Shown here piece after piece: positions 52,987-61,807 of a stretch of 64,000 bases of DNA (position 1 is its first letter; each line of letters opens with the position of its first letter). The stretch is from contig CAXXGM010000007.1 of assembly GCA_963677325.2 (NCBI GenBank), forward strand, positions 310,001-374,000, written 5' to 3'. A program made the position numbers and the translations under genes. The notes under the pieces were generated by a model that saw nothing but the letters and a program-made list of their open reading frames with translations, made no database searches and was not told the DNA's origin. Origin of the DNA: G963677325 sp963677325. Lineage in GTDB: Bacteria > Bacteroidota > Bacteroidia > Bacteroidales > Prolixibacteraceae.

Positions 52987-54312
52987 TTACTTTGAGGTGT
53001 CCTTGCCGATACAGAAATATTGAAATCCCTTTCTCTTCATTTCAGATACTTCATAAATATTTCTTCCGTCAAAAATTACGGGGTTTTTTAACAGTTTAAT
53101 TATGATATTAAAATTGGGAAATTTAAACTCTGGCCACTCAGTCACCAATACCATGCAATCGGCATCGATCAAAGCATCATACTGATCCTCTGAATAAGTA
53201 ATGCTATCCCCCAAAGTGCGGCTGGCTTCCTTCATTGCAACCGGATCATAGGCTTTTACTTTAGCTCCTGCTTCCAGTAAGTTTTTAATAATTACAAGAG
53301 AAGGAGCTTCCCTCATGTCATCGGTCTGAGGTTTAAACGATAACCCCCATAGAGCAATTGTCCGGCCTTTGATATTATTATTAAAATATTTCATGATCTT
53401 GTGGAACAAAATCAATTTCTGATCCTGATTGACCGCTTCAACTGCTTTAAGCAGGCGGAGATCATAATTATATTCTTCTGCGGTTCCAATCAGGGCTTTC
53501 ACATCTTTTGGGAAACACGAGCCGCCATAACCGATTCCGGGGTAAATAAATTTATTTCCTATACGCGAATCCGAACCGATTCCTTTTCTCACCATATTAA
53601 TATCTGCTCCCACGATTTCACAAAGATTGGCAATATCGTTCATAAAACTGATACGGGTTGCAAGCATTGAATTCGCTGCATATTTGGTCATTTCGGCTGA
53701 GGTGATATCCATGAATATAATGGGATGACCATTCAGCGTGAAAGGCTTGTAAAGGCTTTTCATTAACTCTTCTGCCCTTGGGGAATCCAGACCGACAACG
53801 ATTCTGTCAGGTTTAAGAAAATCTTCAATGGCCGCTCCTTCTTTTAAAAATTCAGGATTTGAAGCCACATCGAATTCTATATTTACACCTCTTTTTTGAA
53901 GTTCCTCCTTAACTATTTCTTTAACCTTGATCGACGTACCTACCGGGACTGTACTTTTGGTTACTATCAGAAGATAATCTTTCATGTTCCTTCCGCATTC
54001 TCTTGCTACATCCAGAACGTACTGCAAATCTGCATTACCGTTTTTGTCTGGCGGAGTTCCGACCGCGATAAATACGACTTCACAATCCTGAATGGCCTGA
54101 TCGATGTGAGTGGAGAAAGATATTCTTCCTTTTTTCATGTTCCGGCTGACCATTTCCTCAAGCCCAGGTTCGAATATTGGGATTACACCATTATTCAAAT
54201 TCCCTATTTTCTTTTGATCAATATCCACACAAGTTACTTCGATCCCAACTTCTGCAAAACAGGTTCCTGTTACCAGACCGACATAACCGCTTCCGACAAT
54301 AACAACTTTCAT
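52987..54312 (-). CDS. ugd: UDP-glucose 6-dehydrogenase
   Basis: This 441-residue enzyme oxidises UDP-glucose to UDP-glucuronate with two NAD. It has the N-terminal NAD site GSGYVGLVTGTCFAEVG, the FIAVGTPPDKNGNADL and STVPVGT segments, and the catalytic cysteine in GYGGSCFPKDVKAL, followed by the C-terminal UDP-binding domain (ALWGLSFKPQTDDMREAPS). Length is normal for the family. It is first in an operon with the uxs-like gene (33 bases downstream) and rfbD. A TATATTTG element lies just upstream. Confidence 0.96.
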   Translation of the reverse strand: MKVVIVGSGYVGLVTGTCFAEVGIEVTCVDIDQKKIGNLNNGVIPIFEPGLEEMVSRNMKKGRISFSTHIDQAIQDCEVVFIAVGTPPDKNGNADLQYVLDVARECGRNMKDYLLIVTKSTVPVGTSIKVKEIVKEELQKRGVNIEFDVASNPEFLKEGAAIEDFLKPDRIVVGLDSPRAEELMKSLYKPFTLNGHPIIFMDITSAEMTKYAANSMLATRISFMNDIANLCEIVGADINMVRKGIGSDSRIGNKFIYPGIGYGGSCFPKDVKALIGTAEEYNYDLRLLKAVEAVNQDQKLILFHKIMKYFNNNIKGRTIALWGLSFKPQTDDMREAPSLVIIKNLLEAGAKVKAYDPVAMKEASRTLGDSITYSEDQYDALIDADCMVLVTEWPEFKFPNFNIIIKLLKNPVIFDGRNIYEVSEMKRKGFQYFCIGKDTSK

Positions 54313-54340
54313 TTTAAATATAAGGTGAATAAATTTTTAA

Positions 54341-54348
54341 CAAATATA
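54341..54348 (-). promoter_or_regulatory. Candidate -7 element for the ugd operon
   Basis: CAAATATA on the plus strand reads TATATTTG on the minus strand, 29 bases upstream of the ugd start codon, matching TAnnTTTG. No convincing -33 element was found. Confidence 0.4.
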
Positions 54349-54487
54349 ATTATTATTCAAGGAGCACCGAATGAAATGGTCTATTTAAATGCCTGATTTA
54401 GCAGACCTGATAGTCTCCTCTTTTGTCAGCCTAAATTGCCTGCTTGATCCGATAATGATGTGTATTTGCATTATATCAAAACCGGGT

Positions 54488-54577
54488 TGTCTGTACAGTG
54501 ACTGTACACTGTCTGTACACTGACTGTACCATTAATGTACAATCAGTGTATAGACAGTTCACAGTAAATGTACAGTA
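54488..54577. repeat. Intergenic GTACAG/CTGTAC word cluster
   Basis: Within the 432-base gap 54313-54744 the GTAC core recurs at least six times with CTG/CAG flanks. TGTACAGT-G-ACTGTACA (about 54492-54508) is a perfect palindrome with eight-base arms. The words resemble those at 46748-46810. No gene is seen in the gap. Confidence 0.6.
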
Positions 54578-54705
54578 AGGAATACCCTAATATAACCATT
54601 GGACATTGGAATGCATATAAAGGGATTAAAGAGGATGCGAATTAAGCTCACTTCATCAAGCGAAGATGTTCTATCCAATAGCAGCAAAACAACAACATCA
54701 TAAAA

Positions 54706-54735
54706 ATTCCCGTCTTTATTGTAAGAGACGGGAAT
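54706..54735 (-). terminator. Terminator of the C69 dipeptidase gene
   Basis: ATTCCCGTCT (54706-54715) pairs with AGACGGGAAT (54726-54735) over a ten-base loop. On the minus strand the stem starts nine bases past the stop and is followed by TTTTTA. Confidence 0.8.
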
Positions 54736-54744
54736 GAATATCGA

Positions 54745-56421
54745 TTATTTTACTTTGAAATGTTCTATATTCCCATTGTCCTCTAAAATCTTTCGGTACC
54801 AGGATTCAGGATAGGCGGGATGTAGAGGCGATACGGGTAATTTCCCTGATTCATTCTTTTCAAATTGATCATTTTTCTCAACCATAACATTGCCATCTTT
54901 GTATTTGATCATCAGGTAATGATAGAGATTTTTCCAGGATTTCATTGTATTATCAACCTGGCCCGAAGTGAAATCTGTCAGGTATTGACAGGCAAGGTCT
55001 TTTTCCCCTTTATTCCACAATGATAAGGCAGATTGATCAACAAGAGGTATGAAATTTTCAAATTTGTTTTCAAGGTTTCCCTGTACTTTCTGCACATCTT
55101 TAATCATATCGACATACCTGGAATAACAGAAGTTTGATACTTCATTGAAGGTCCAGAATGCCGAAGTATCTGACCATGTAAGAAAATCTCCATTACCTGC
55201 TTTGATAGCATTGGGAATTGACTTTATTCCACAATATACAGGCATATAACATGTTGAATAGGTGTCATCGACACCAAACCACAAAAGACCTCCTATCGGG
55301 TTTGGAAGATTTGACCGGCTCTGAGAAACAAAAGAGAACCCAGTCTGTTGGGTTGAAATTGCTCTCTCATGAAGGTATTCCACTGAATCAACTTTCCAGG
55401 TCATGGGTCGCCATCTGTAAGGGGTTTTAAAAGGTCCGGCTCCAAGATCCTTTGTCATATCCAGTGCAGTCCCCTCAAAATGATCGCGCATCATTTTGAT
55501 TACATCTTTTAATGAAAGCAGTGAATCCGGTTTTATCCAAAGAGGCATCCGGTTTGTGGCGTATTTATTTTCATTATAAGTAATCTTTCCAAGTACATAA
55601 TCCTGGTACATGCCCATTTGTTTGTTGACTTTATTAAAGCCAGACCATACGCGGGATTCGCAAAACCGGGCTGCACTGAAATCTATCGGAGCATAGGTAT
55701 CAGAGAAACTAAAATCAGAATTCTTCTCATTAAACCATCCCTTTTCCTGAGCAAAAGAAATTACATCGGGTGAATAAAGGCAATTACGGGAGTCATTTAA
55801 TGGAAACTGAGTAATTCGGGCCTGATTTGCATGACCGGATATATATCCATCAGGAACTCTCATGGCTACCCATACTGCCCCTTTTTGCCCTTCACCTTTT
55901 CCGATCATCTCCAGTATCCATGCTTCATTAGGATCTCCGATAGAGAAGGATTCACCCTCTGAAGCATATCCATATTGCTTCACCAGGTCAGTCATTACAG
56001 TGATAGCTTCTCTTGCAGTTTTTGAGCGCTGTAACGCGATATAAATAAGACTGCCATAATCCATGACAGCACCGGATTGGGTAGCAAGCTCCTTCCTTCC
56101 TCCGTAAGTAGTTTCACCAATCACTACCTGGTACTCATTCATGTTACCCACCACCTGGTAGGTATGTTTCACCTGGGGAATTTTCCCGAGAAATTTTCCT
56201 GTATCCCATTCGTATATATCAAGCATGCTCCCTTCCGGATAATCGGCAGCCGGATAAAAATAAAGCTCCCCATAAAGAGTATGTGAATCAGCTGCATAGG
56301 TGATCATCGTTGATCCATCCTTTGAAGCTCCTTTGGTAATGATGAAATTTGTACATGCAAAGGAATTGGTCTGTACCATAACTCCAATCAGCATGATTAA
56401 TCTTAAAGCTTTCTTAAACAT
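54745..56421 (-). CDS. Exported C69-family dipeptidase
   Basis: This 558-residue protein has a signal peptide of 22 residues whose removal would expose Cys23 (FACTNFIITKGA), the N-terminal nucleophile of C69 (PepD-like) Ntn hydrolases. Further family segments are DGSTMITYAADSH, VIGETTYGGR, GEGQKGAVWVAMRVPDGYIS, FAQEKGWF and LDMTKDLGAGPF. The enzyme is expected to cleave dipeptides in the periplasm. It is transcribed alone with its own terminator and a possible promoter element at 56463. The substrate range is not evident. Confidence 0.92.
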   Translation of the reverse strand: MFKKALRLIMLIGVMVQTNSFACTNFIITKGASKDGSTMITYAADSHTLYGELYFYPAADYPEGSMLDIYEWDTGKFLGKIPQVKHTYQVVGNMNEYQVVIGETTYGGRKELATQSGAVMDYGSLIYIALQRSKTAREAITVMTDLVKQYGYASEGESFSIGDPNEAWILEMIGKGEGQKGAVWVAMRVPDGYISGHANQARITQFPLNDSRNCLYSPDVISFAQEKGWFNEKNSDFSFSDTYAPIDFSAARFCESRVWSGFNKVNKQMGMYQDYVLGKITYNENKYATNRMPLWIKPDSLLSLKDVIKMMRDHFEGTALDMTKDLGAGPFKTPYRWRPMTWKVDSVEYLHERAISTQQTGFSFVSQSRSNLPNPIGGLLWFGVDDTYSTCYMPVYCGIKSIPNAIKAGNGDFLTWSDTSAFWTFNEVSNFCYSRYVDMIKDVQKVQGNLENKFENFIPLVDQSALSLWNKGEKDLACQYLTDFTSGQVDNTMKSWKNLYHYLMIKYKDGNVMVEKNDQFEKNESGKLPVSPLHPAYPESWYRKILEDNGNIEHFKVK

Positions 56422-56462
56422 CCCTATTCCTGTTTTTCTAATTTATAGAAGTACCGTCTTTG

Positions 56463-56470
56463 CAAAAATA
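56463..56470 (-). promoter_or_regulatory. Candidate -7 element for the C69 dipeptidase gene
   Basis: CAAAAATA on the plus strand reads TATTTTTG on the minus strand, matching TAnnTTTG, 42 bases upstream of the start codon. Confidence 0.35.
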
Positions 56471-56512
56471 GAAATTTGCTTAATTAAACTCTTTAAAATG
56501 AAGAGATCATTT

Positions 56513-57583
56513 TTATTTTAATTTTTGACCGGAATGTCCAACTACCGGGGAAATGGTTCCGGTTATGCTGTCAGATTTTGCTCCGGTAACAGAAGAGAGA
56601 CAATTAATCTGACCACTATATGATAAAACTCCCAAAAAGGCAAAGATTAGTGCTTCTTTGAAGTTTATGAGTATTTCATCGGGTATCACCATTTCGCAAC
56701 AAATTTTAGATCTGATCCGATTCATCAGGAAACTGTTCATTGAACCTCCACCTGTGAACAGGATTTTACCGGATGAGCTTGCCGTGTCTGAAATCTGATT
56801 GCAGATATGTTCATAGTATGTAGCTGCCTGGTCTTCAATGGTTAATCCGGAACTTGCCAGTAAGGGAGTTATCCTTTGTTCAACCCATTCACGTCCCAGT
56901 GATTTGGGCCATGGCTGATGATAATATTCCAGAGAATCAAGAGATTTTAATAAAGTCTCATTTATTTTTCCTGAAGCACCTATTTTCCCGTCGTTATCAA
57001 AAGGTAGTTTTTTTTCCGAAGCAAGAGCATTTAATACAATATTCACGGGACAAACATCAAATGCAATTCTTTGGCCATTTCTATCATAGGAAATATTTGC
57101 AAATCCTCCCAGATTCATACAGTAATCGAATTCCTGGAAAAGCAGTTTGTCACCGATGGGAACAAGAGGAGCACCCTGACCACCCAAGGCCACATCGAGA
57201 TTTCGGAAGTCACTGACGGTGGTAATTCCGGTTGAGGCAGCTATGGATGCACCATTCCCAAGCTGAAAAGTAAACATCTTATCTGGTTGATGAAAAACAG
57301 TATGGCCATGAGAACAGATTAAATCAGGTTTGTTTTTGCCGGCAAGAAATTCATTTACAAGAGATCCGATAAATCTGCCGTATTCGTTATGCAAAAGCAA
57401 AAAATCATTCACTCCAAGAGAGGATGCATTTTTCAGTTTATTGGTCCATTCGCTGGAATAAGCGATTGTCTGGGCTTCTGTTATTTCATATTGCCATTTA
57501 TTTGAATAATTGAAGCGGCAAAAAGCCAGATCAACTCCATCCAGAGACGTACCGGACATTATTCCAAGAGCGGATATCTTCAT
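56513..57583 (-). CDS. anmK: Anhydro-N-acetylmuramic acid kinase
   Basis: This 356-residue ASKHA-type kinase opens with GIMSGTSLDGVDLAFC, the AnmK signature, and has GHTVFHQP, QLGNGASIAASTGI, VSDFRNLDVALGGQGAPLVP and FTGGGSMNSFL segments. It phosphorylates and hydrates 1,6-anhydro-MurNAc to MurNAc-6-phosphate during cell-wall recycling. Its ATG overlaps the stop of the upstream M23 peptidase gene as ATGA, so the two are translationally coupled, which fits a shared role in peptidoglycan turnover. Confidence 0.95.
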   Translation of the reverse strand: MKISALGIMSGTSLDGVDLAFCRFNYSNKWQYEITEAQTIAYSSEWTNKLKNASSLGVNDFLLLHNEYGRFIGSLVNEFLAGKNKPDLICSHGHTVFHQPDKMFTFQLGNGASIAASTGITTVSDFRNLDVALGGQGAPLVPIGDKLLFQEFDYCMNLGGFANISYDRNGQRIAFDVCPVNIVLNALASEKKLPFDNDGKIGASGKINETLLKSLDSLEYYHQPWPKSLGREWVEQRITPLLASSGLTIEDQAATYYEHICNQISDTASSSGKILFTGGGSMNSFLMNRIRSKICCEMVIPDEILINFKEALIFAFLGVLSYSGQINCLSSVTGAKSDSITGTISPVVGHSGQKLK

Positions 57584-59298
57584 TTATAAAATGTTGCTTT
57601 ATATTCTGATTTGTTATTTTTATTATCGGTGACAACCAGAGACAGATGATGATTTTTGCCAAAATCCATTCTTTTCTTATCAAAAGTATAAGAAATAATT
57701 TTTGTCTTGGGATTAAACTCGAATAAAACCCATTTATCATCGATTTCACCACGGAAAATTTTTATGCCCGAGAGGTTATCCGTTATTATAAACTGAATTT
57801 CTTTCTTATTGGTAAGAGTTTTTTTATCATTAATGCACAAAGAGGTTATTGTTGGAGGTATGGTATCAACTGAGACAGCATAATTGCCGAATTCATTAGT
57901 CGGTGCAGTTACCCAGCCAAGCGAATATTCACCACCTATTGAATACCTGTGTCCGGCATTGTCAACTGAAACAATCAGGCTCTTTTCTTCAAGATGATCA
58001 GGAAGACCCTCGGCTTTGATAGAAAGGTTTATTGGTTTTTGCAGGGGTACTGTTGGATTGTGAATTTTCTGTATTTTAGAATAGCAACCCTTAATTTTAG
58101 GCTTTGTATCATAAAAGAAATTAAATGATTCGTATAATGCTCCTTTGGGTATTGAAACTTTAACTTCATCATTTTTAAATGTATTATTATGATCGTAGGT
58201 GAAGAAAATGGCAGAAGGGGATTTGATTACAGGAAGTTGACAAGTTCGTGAAACAACTTTAAATTTCACCGATGTCTGGTTGTCAAAAGCATCGCTGACT
58301 ACAATTTGAATGGTATGAGTTTCCCCATCTTCCAGGTCGAGTACGCCGCTGTTTACAACAGGGCCATAAATGTCAAGTTCATTTCCTGGTTGCAGGTATA
58401 ATCGATGAACTCTGCGTTGATTTAATTTATTCTCTTCATAATCCATTTCACTGTTTGCATATCGGGTCTGGTCGAATGAAAGATTATTCATTTTGAATCC
58501 AAAGACGGTTTCTCCATCGTAAATTAGGCGGGCAGCATAGATGCCACATTTTATGCCAACTCCGCTGTAATCATCTGCGGCTTCTACACCAAACCCGATT
58601 TTTCCAAAGACCTCAATCGAAGAACTATTTGATAAACTATAGACATTCTGTGTTTTTATGACTGGAAACCGTCTCTTTGAAGTTGATTTGTTTACATGAC
58701 TATTTTCAGTCAGGGGATAAATGTAAAAAGATGAAATAACAGGCGCACTGTTATCCTTAATTTGCGGAAGATAAAACAGAGGATTCTCTGCCCTTTCAGA
58801 TTTTGTATTCCGAACTTCAAAATGCAAATGAGGTCCTCCTGAATTTCCAGTGTTTCCTGACCAGGCAATTAAATCACCTTTCTTGAAATCAATTTCACCA
58901 GGAGAAAGCGACACATTGATTTGATAATTTTCAGTGTAGTATTGTTTATCTCTCACATAATCTGCAATGATAGGAAGAAAACGGCTCAAGTGTCCGTAAA
59001 CTGTGGTGCTGCCGTCAGAATGTGTGAGATAAAGTGCGTTCCCATAACCTGTGGGCGACACAGAAATCCTGGAAACATATCCATCTTTAGCCGCATAAAC
59101 AGGTACTCCTGTTTTTCCCTGAGTACGAAAATCCAATCCTGAATGGAAATGTGCGGGCCTTAATTCTCCGAAATTTCCTGAAAATGAAAAAGGTAATTTC
59201 AAGGGACTTGAGAAAGATTCTCCGTTTGTATGATTCTGAGCAGCTAAAAAAGGCGAAAGCAATGTAACAACAACCAGACTGATATTAAAAAATTTCAT
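57580..59298 (-). CDS. Exported M23-family metallopeptidase
   Basis: This 572-residue protein has a signal peptide (residues 1-20) and an N-terminal LytM/M23 domain directly after it. His52 and Asp56 in HFHSGLDF and His157/His159 in GPHLHFEVR are the zinc and catalytic residues, with YGHLSRF between. A long C-terminal region of Ig-like strands follows (residues about 200-572), ending in a YKATFYK strand. The placement of the peptidase at the N terminus and Ig-like tail is common in Bacteroidota. It probably cuts peptidoglycan cross-links in the periplasm. Confidence 0.93.
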   Translation of the reverse strand: MKFFNISLVVVTLLSPFLAAQNHTNGESFSSPLKLPFSFSGNFGELRPAHFHSGLDFRTQGKTGVPVYAAKDGYVSRISVSPTGYGNALYLTHSDGSTTVYGHLSRFLPIIADYVRDKQYYTENYQINVSLSPGEIDFKKGDLIAWSGNTGNSGGPHLHFEVRNTKSERAENPLFYLPQIKDNSAPVISSFYIYPLTENSHVNKSTSKRRFPVIKTQNVYSLSNSSSIEVFGKIGFGVEAADDYSGVGIKCGIYAARLIYDGETVFGFKMNNLSFDQTRYANSEMDYEENKLNQRRVHRLYLQPGNELDIYGPVVNSGVLDLEDGETHTIQIVVSDAFDNQTSVKFKVVSRTCQLPVIKSPSAIFFTYDHNNTFKNDEVKVSIPKGALYESFNFFYDTKPKIKGCYSKIQKIHNPTVPLQKPINLSIKAEGLPDHLEEKSLIVSVDNAGHRYSIGGEYSLGWVTAPTNEFGNYAVSVDTIPPTITSLCINDKKTLTNKKEIQFIITDNLSGIKIFRGEIDDKWVLFEFNPKTKIISYTFDKKRMDFGKNHHLSLVVTDNKNNKSEYKATFYK

Positions 59299-59440
59299 TT
59301 CATTTTAGATTTTAATGTCGGTTTCAACAATCACAATAATCGGTTCACAGCGAAAAATTATTTTCAATTGTGACAAAATCTGAAAGATTTGGCAAAATAA
59401 TAAACTTTCCCTCGTTAATAGTGCAAAAACGGTTAGGATA

Positions 59441-59471
59441 TTTTTGCAATTTGATTTAAATATTAACTTTG
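59441..59471 (+). promoter_or_regulatory. Candidate promoter for the zapA cluster
   Basis: TTTTTG (59441-59446) and TAACTTTG (59464-59471) match the -33 TTTG and -7 TAnnTTTG elements with a 17-base gap, and the start codon at 59490 follows 18 bases later. Confidence 0.5.
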
Positions 59472-59489
59472 TATCAGTAATCCATACCT

Positions 59490-59783
59490 ATGACAGAGCG
59501 GGAAACTGTTTTATTGCGGGAATTTAAGGAGAAGCTCGACAGGCTGATAGATCTTCAATTGAAAATCAAAAGTGATAACAGATCATTAAGAGAGGCTCTT
59601 TTAGAAAAGGAAGAATGTATCCGTAATCTTCATTTACAGAATGAAGAAATGGTAAAGAAATATGAGCTTTTAAAAATGGCAGGATCAATCGTTGGTGTGG
59701 ATCAGGATGCTCATGATGCTAAGATTAAGATAAACAAAATTGTGAGGGAAATCGATCAATGCATAGCTATGTTGAACAGGTAA
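59490..59783 (+). CDS. Small coiled-coil protein upstream of zapA
   Basis: This 97-residue protein is almost entirely helical with a heptad pattern (LREFKEKLDRLIDLQLKIKS, EALLEKEECIRNLHLQNEEM). Similar short coiled-coil genes commonly precede zapA in Bacteroidota. It lies ten bases before zapA. A role with ZapA at the division site (like ZapB) is an inference from position and coiled-coil character only. Confidence 0.8.
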   Translation: MTERETVLLREFKEKLDRLIDLQLKIKSDNRSLREALLEKEECIRNLHLQNEEMVKKYELLKMAGSIVGVDQDAHDAKIKINKIVREIDQCIAMLNR

Positions 59784-59793
59784 AAGAACCCTT

Positions 59794-60093
59794 ATGGAGG
59801 ATAAACTTTCGATAAACATCAATATTGCCGACCGGATGTATCCTTTGCGTATTGCGCGCAGCGAAGAAGAAGGGATCCGCAGGGCTGCAAAGATTATCAA
59901 CGATAAGGTTACACAATACAAACAAAAGTATGTATCCAAAGATTTGCAGGATTGTCTTGCAATGGCTACCCTGCAGTTTGTAATGCAAAAGTTTGACACC
60001 GAGAAACGTGTTGATATTTCTCCTCTGGTGGAGGAACTTGAAATGATGAACGATTACCTGGCTGAATTTCTCGAAAAAGAGAATGAGGCCTGA
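59794..60093 (+). CDS. zapA: Cell division protein ZapA
   Basis: This 99-residue protein has the ZapA layout: an N-terminal beta-hairpin (SININIADRMYPLRI), the EEEGIRRAAKIINDKV helix and a long C-terminal coiled coil. ZapA binds FtsZ and promotes filament bundling at the division ring. Size and the order coiled-coil gene, zapA, rny fit Bacteroidota genomes. Confidence 0.88.
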   Translation: MEDKLSININIADRMYPLRIARSEEEGIRRAAKIINDKVTQYKQKYVSKDLQDCLAMATLQFVMQKFDTEKRVDISPLVEELEMMNDYLAEFLEKENEA

Positions 60094-60202
60094 TATTTTT
60101 ATATAAGCCGCATTTTTATTGGATTTCCCCCGAGTTTAAGAAGGGGGAAGGGAAAATGAATCTGCGGGATTTTTTGTTAAACCTTTAATTTATTTTTTAC
60201 TA

Positions 60203-61759
60203 ATGACAATAACCATCATCGTAGGTATAGTAACCCTTATAATCGGAGGAATTTCTTCTTATTATCTTTGGGAAACGATACTGGATAAGAAAAAGAAGAA
60301 GCTGTTGGAGGATGCTGAAGTTCAGTCGGAGATGCTGAAGGAGAAGAAAATTATTCAGGCGAAGGAGAAATTCCTGCAGCTTAAAACAGATCATGAAAAC
60401 TATATAAACGAAAGAAATTTAAGAATCTCCCAGGCAGAGAATAAGCTAAAACAAAAGGAGACGATTTTTCTTCAGCGTAAAGAAGAGTTGCAACGCAGCA
60501 TTAAGGAATTCGAAGTGTCTCAAAGAGAGAATGATTCTGTAAGGGAAAACCTTAGTTCACAGCTTGAATTGCTTGAGCAGAAGGACGAAGAACTAAAGAA
60601 GCTTCATAAACAGCACATTCAGAAACTTGAAACATTATCAGGAATTTCTGCTGATGAAGCAAAGTCACAGTTGGTCGATTCTTTGAAGAATGAAGCTAAA
60701 ACCGAGGCGATGTCATTTATTCAGGAGATCATGGATGAAGCAAAGATGACAGCCAATAAGGAAGCTCAGAAAATAGTGGTCAAATCGATCCAGCGCGTTG
60801 CTTCTGAGACAGCAATAGAAAACTCTGTTACTGTTTTCCATATTGAAAATGATGAAATTAAAGGCCGTATCATAGGACGTGAAGGACGAAATATCCGTGC
60901 TCTGGAAGCTGCAACCGGTGTGGAGATTATCGTTGATGATACGCCGGAAGCCATCGTTCTTTCTGCATTTGATCCGGTAAGAAGAGAGATTGCACGTCTG
61001 GCACTTCATCAGTTGGTTACCGACGGACGCATTCATCCTGCCCGTATCGAGGAAGTTGTTAATAAGGTTAAGAAGCAAATTGAGGACGAGATCATAGAAA
61101 CCGGGAAACGTACGACCATTGACCTTGGCGTGCATGGTCTTCATCCTGAATTGATCCGCCTGATCGGTAAAATGAAGTATCGTTCCTCCTATGGTCAGAA
61201 CCTTCTTCAGCACTCCAGAGAAACAGCCAATCTGTGTTCCATTATGGCCGCAGAACTGGGCTTGAATCCAAAACGGGCAAAGCGTGCCGGGCTTCTCCAT
61301 GATATAGGTAAGGTTCCTGATGATGAACCGGAATTACCGCATGCAATACTGGGTATGAAGCTGGCCGAAAAATACAAGGAAAAAGCTGATATCTGTAATG
61401 CCATTGGGGCCCATCATGATGAAGTTGAAATGGACAGTCTTCTGGCTCCTATTGTTCAGGCCTGTGATTCAATCTCTGGCGCCCGTCCGGGTGCCCGTCG
61501 TGAAGCGGTTGAGTCTTATATCAAAAGATTGAATGATCTTGAGAATATGGCTCTTTCTTATCCGGGTGTAACAAAAACATATGCTATTCAGGCTGGACGT
61601 GAATTACGTGTGATCGTCGGAAGTGATAAAATGACTGATTCGGAAGCTGAAAATCTTTCATACGATATAGCCAAAAAGATACAGGACGAAATGACTTATC
61701 CGGGACAGGTTAAAATCACTGTGATCAGGGAAACCCGGGCTGTAAGTTATGCTAAATAA
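60203..61759 (+). CDS. rny: Ribonuclease Y
   Basis: This 518-residue membrane-anchored endoribonuclease begins mRNA decay. It has an N-terminal transmembrane helix (residues 2-20), a long charged coiled coil (about 25-200), a KH domain (GRIIGREGRNIRALEAATGV) and an HD domain (GLLHDIGKVPDDEPE, AIGAHHDEVEMDS). Length and order match RNase Y. A short C-rich/G-rich inverted repeat (TTCCCCC 60125, GGGGGAA 60143) sits between zapA and the start codon and may reduce read-through. Confidence 0.96.
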   Translation: MTITIIVGIVTLIIGGISSYYLWETILDKKKKKLLEDAEVQSEMLKEKKIIQAKEKFLQLKTDHENYINERNLRISQAENKLKQKETIFLQRKEELQRSIKEFEVSQRENDSVRENLSSQLELLEQKDEELKKLHKQHIQKLETLSGISADEAKSQLVDSLKNEAKTEAMSFIQEIMDEAKMTANKEAQKIVVKSIQRVASETAIENSVTVFHIENDEIKGRIIGREGRNIRALEAATGVEIIVDDTPEAIVLSAFDPVRREIARLALHQLVTDGRIHPARIEEVVNKVKKQIEDEIIETGKRTTIDLGVHGLHPELIRLIGKMKYRSSYGQNLLQHSRETANLCSIMAAELGLNPKRAKRAGLLHDIGKVPDDEPELPHAILGMKLAEKYKEKADICNAIGAHHDEVEMDSLLAPIVQACDSISGARPGARREAVESYIKRLNDLENMALSYPGVTKTYAIQAGRELRVIVGSDKMTDSEAENLSYDIAKKIQDEMTYPGQVKITVIRETRAVSYAK

Positions 61760-61776
61760 TATTATAACGATCAATA

Positions 61777-61805
61777 AAGAAAAGGCGCCGTCAGCGCCTT
61801 TTCTT
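61777..61805. terminator. Bidirectional terminator between rny and the convergent gene
   Basis: AAGAAAAGGCGC (61777-61788) and GCGCCTTTTCTT (61794-61805) form a perfect 12-base stem with loop CGTCA, with A- and T-runs on the outer sides. It serves rny (plus) and the gene ending at 61808 (minus). Confidence 0.9.
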
Positions 61806-61807
61806 AT

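Noticed and set aside
60094..60202. 6S RNA gene next to zapA
   Set aside because: The gap is only 109 bases, too short for a typical 6S RNA, and shows only a short C/G hairpin.
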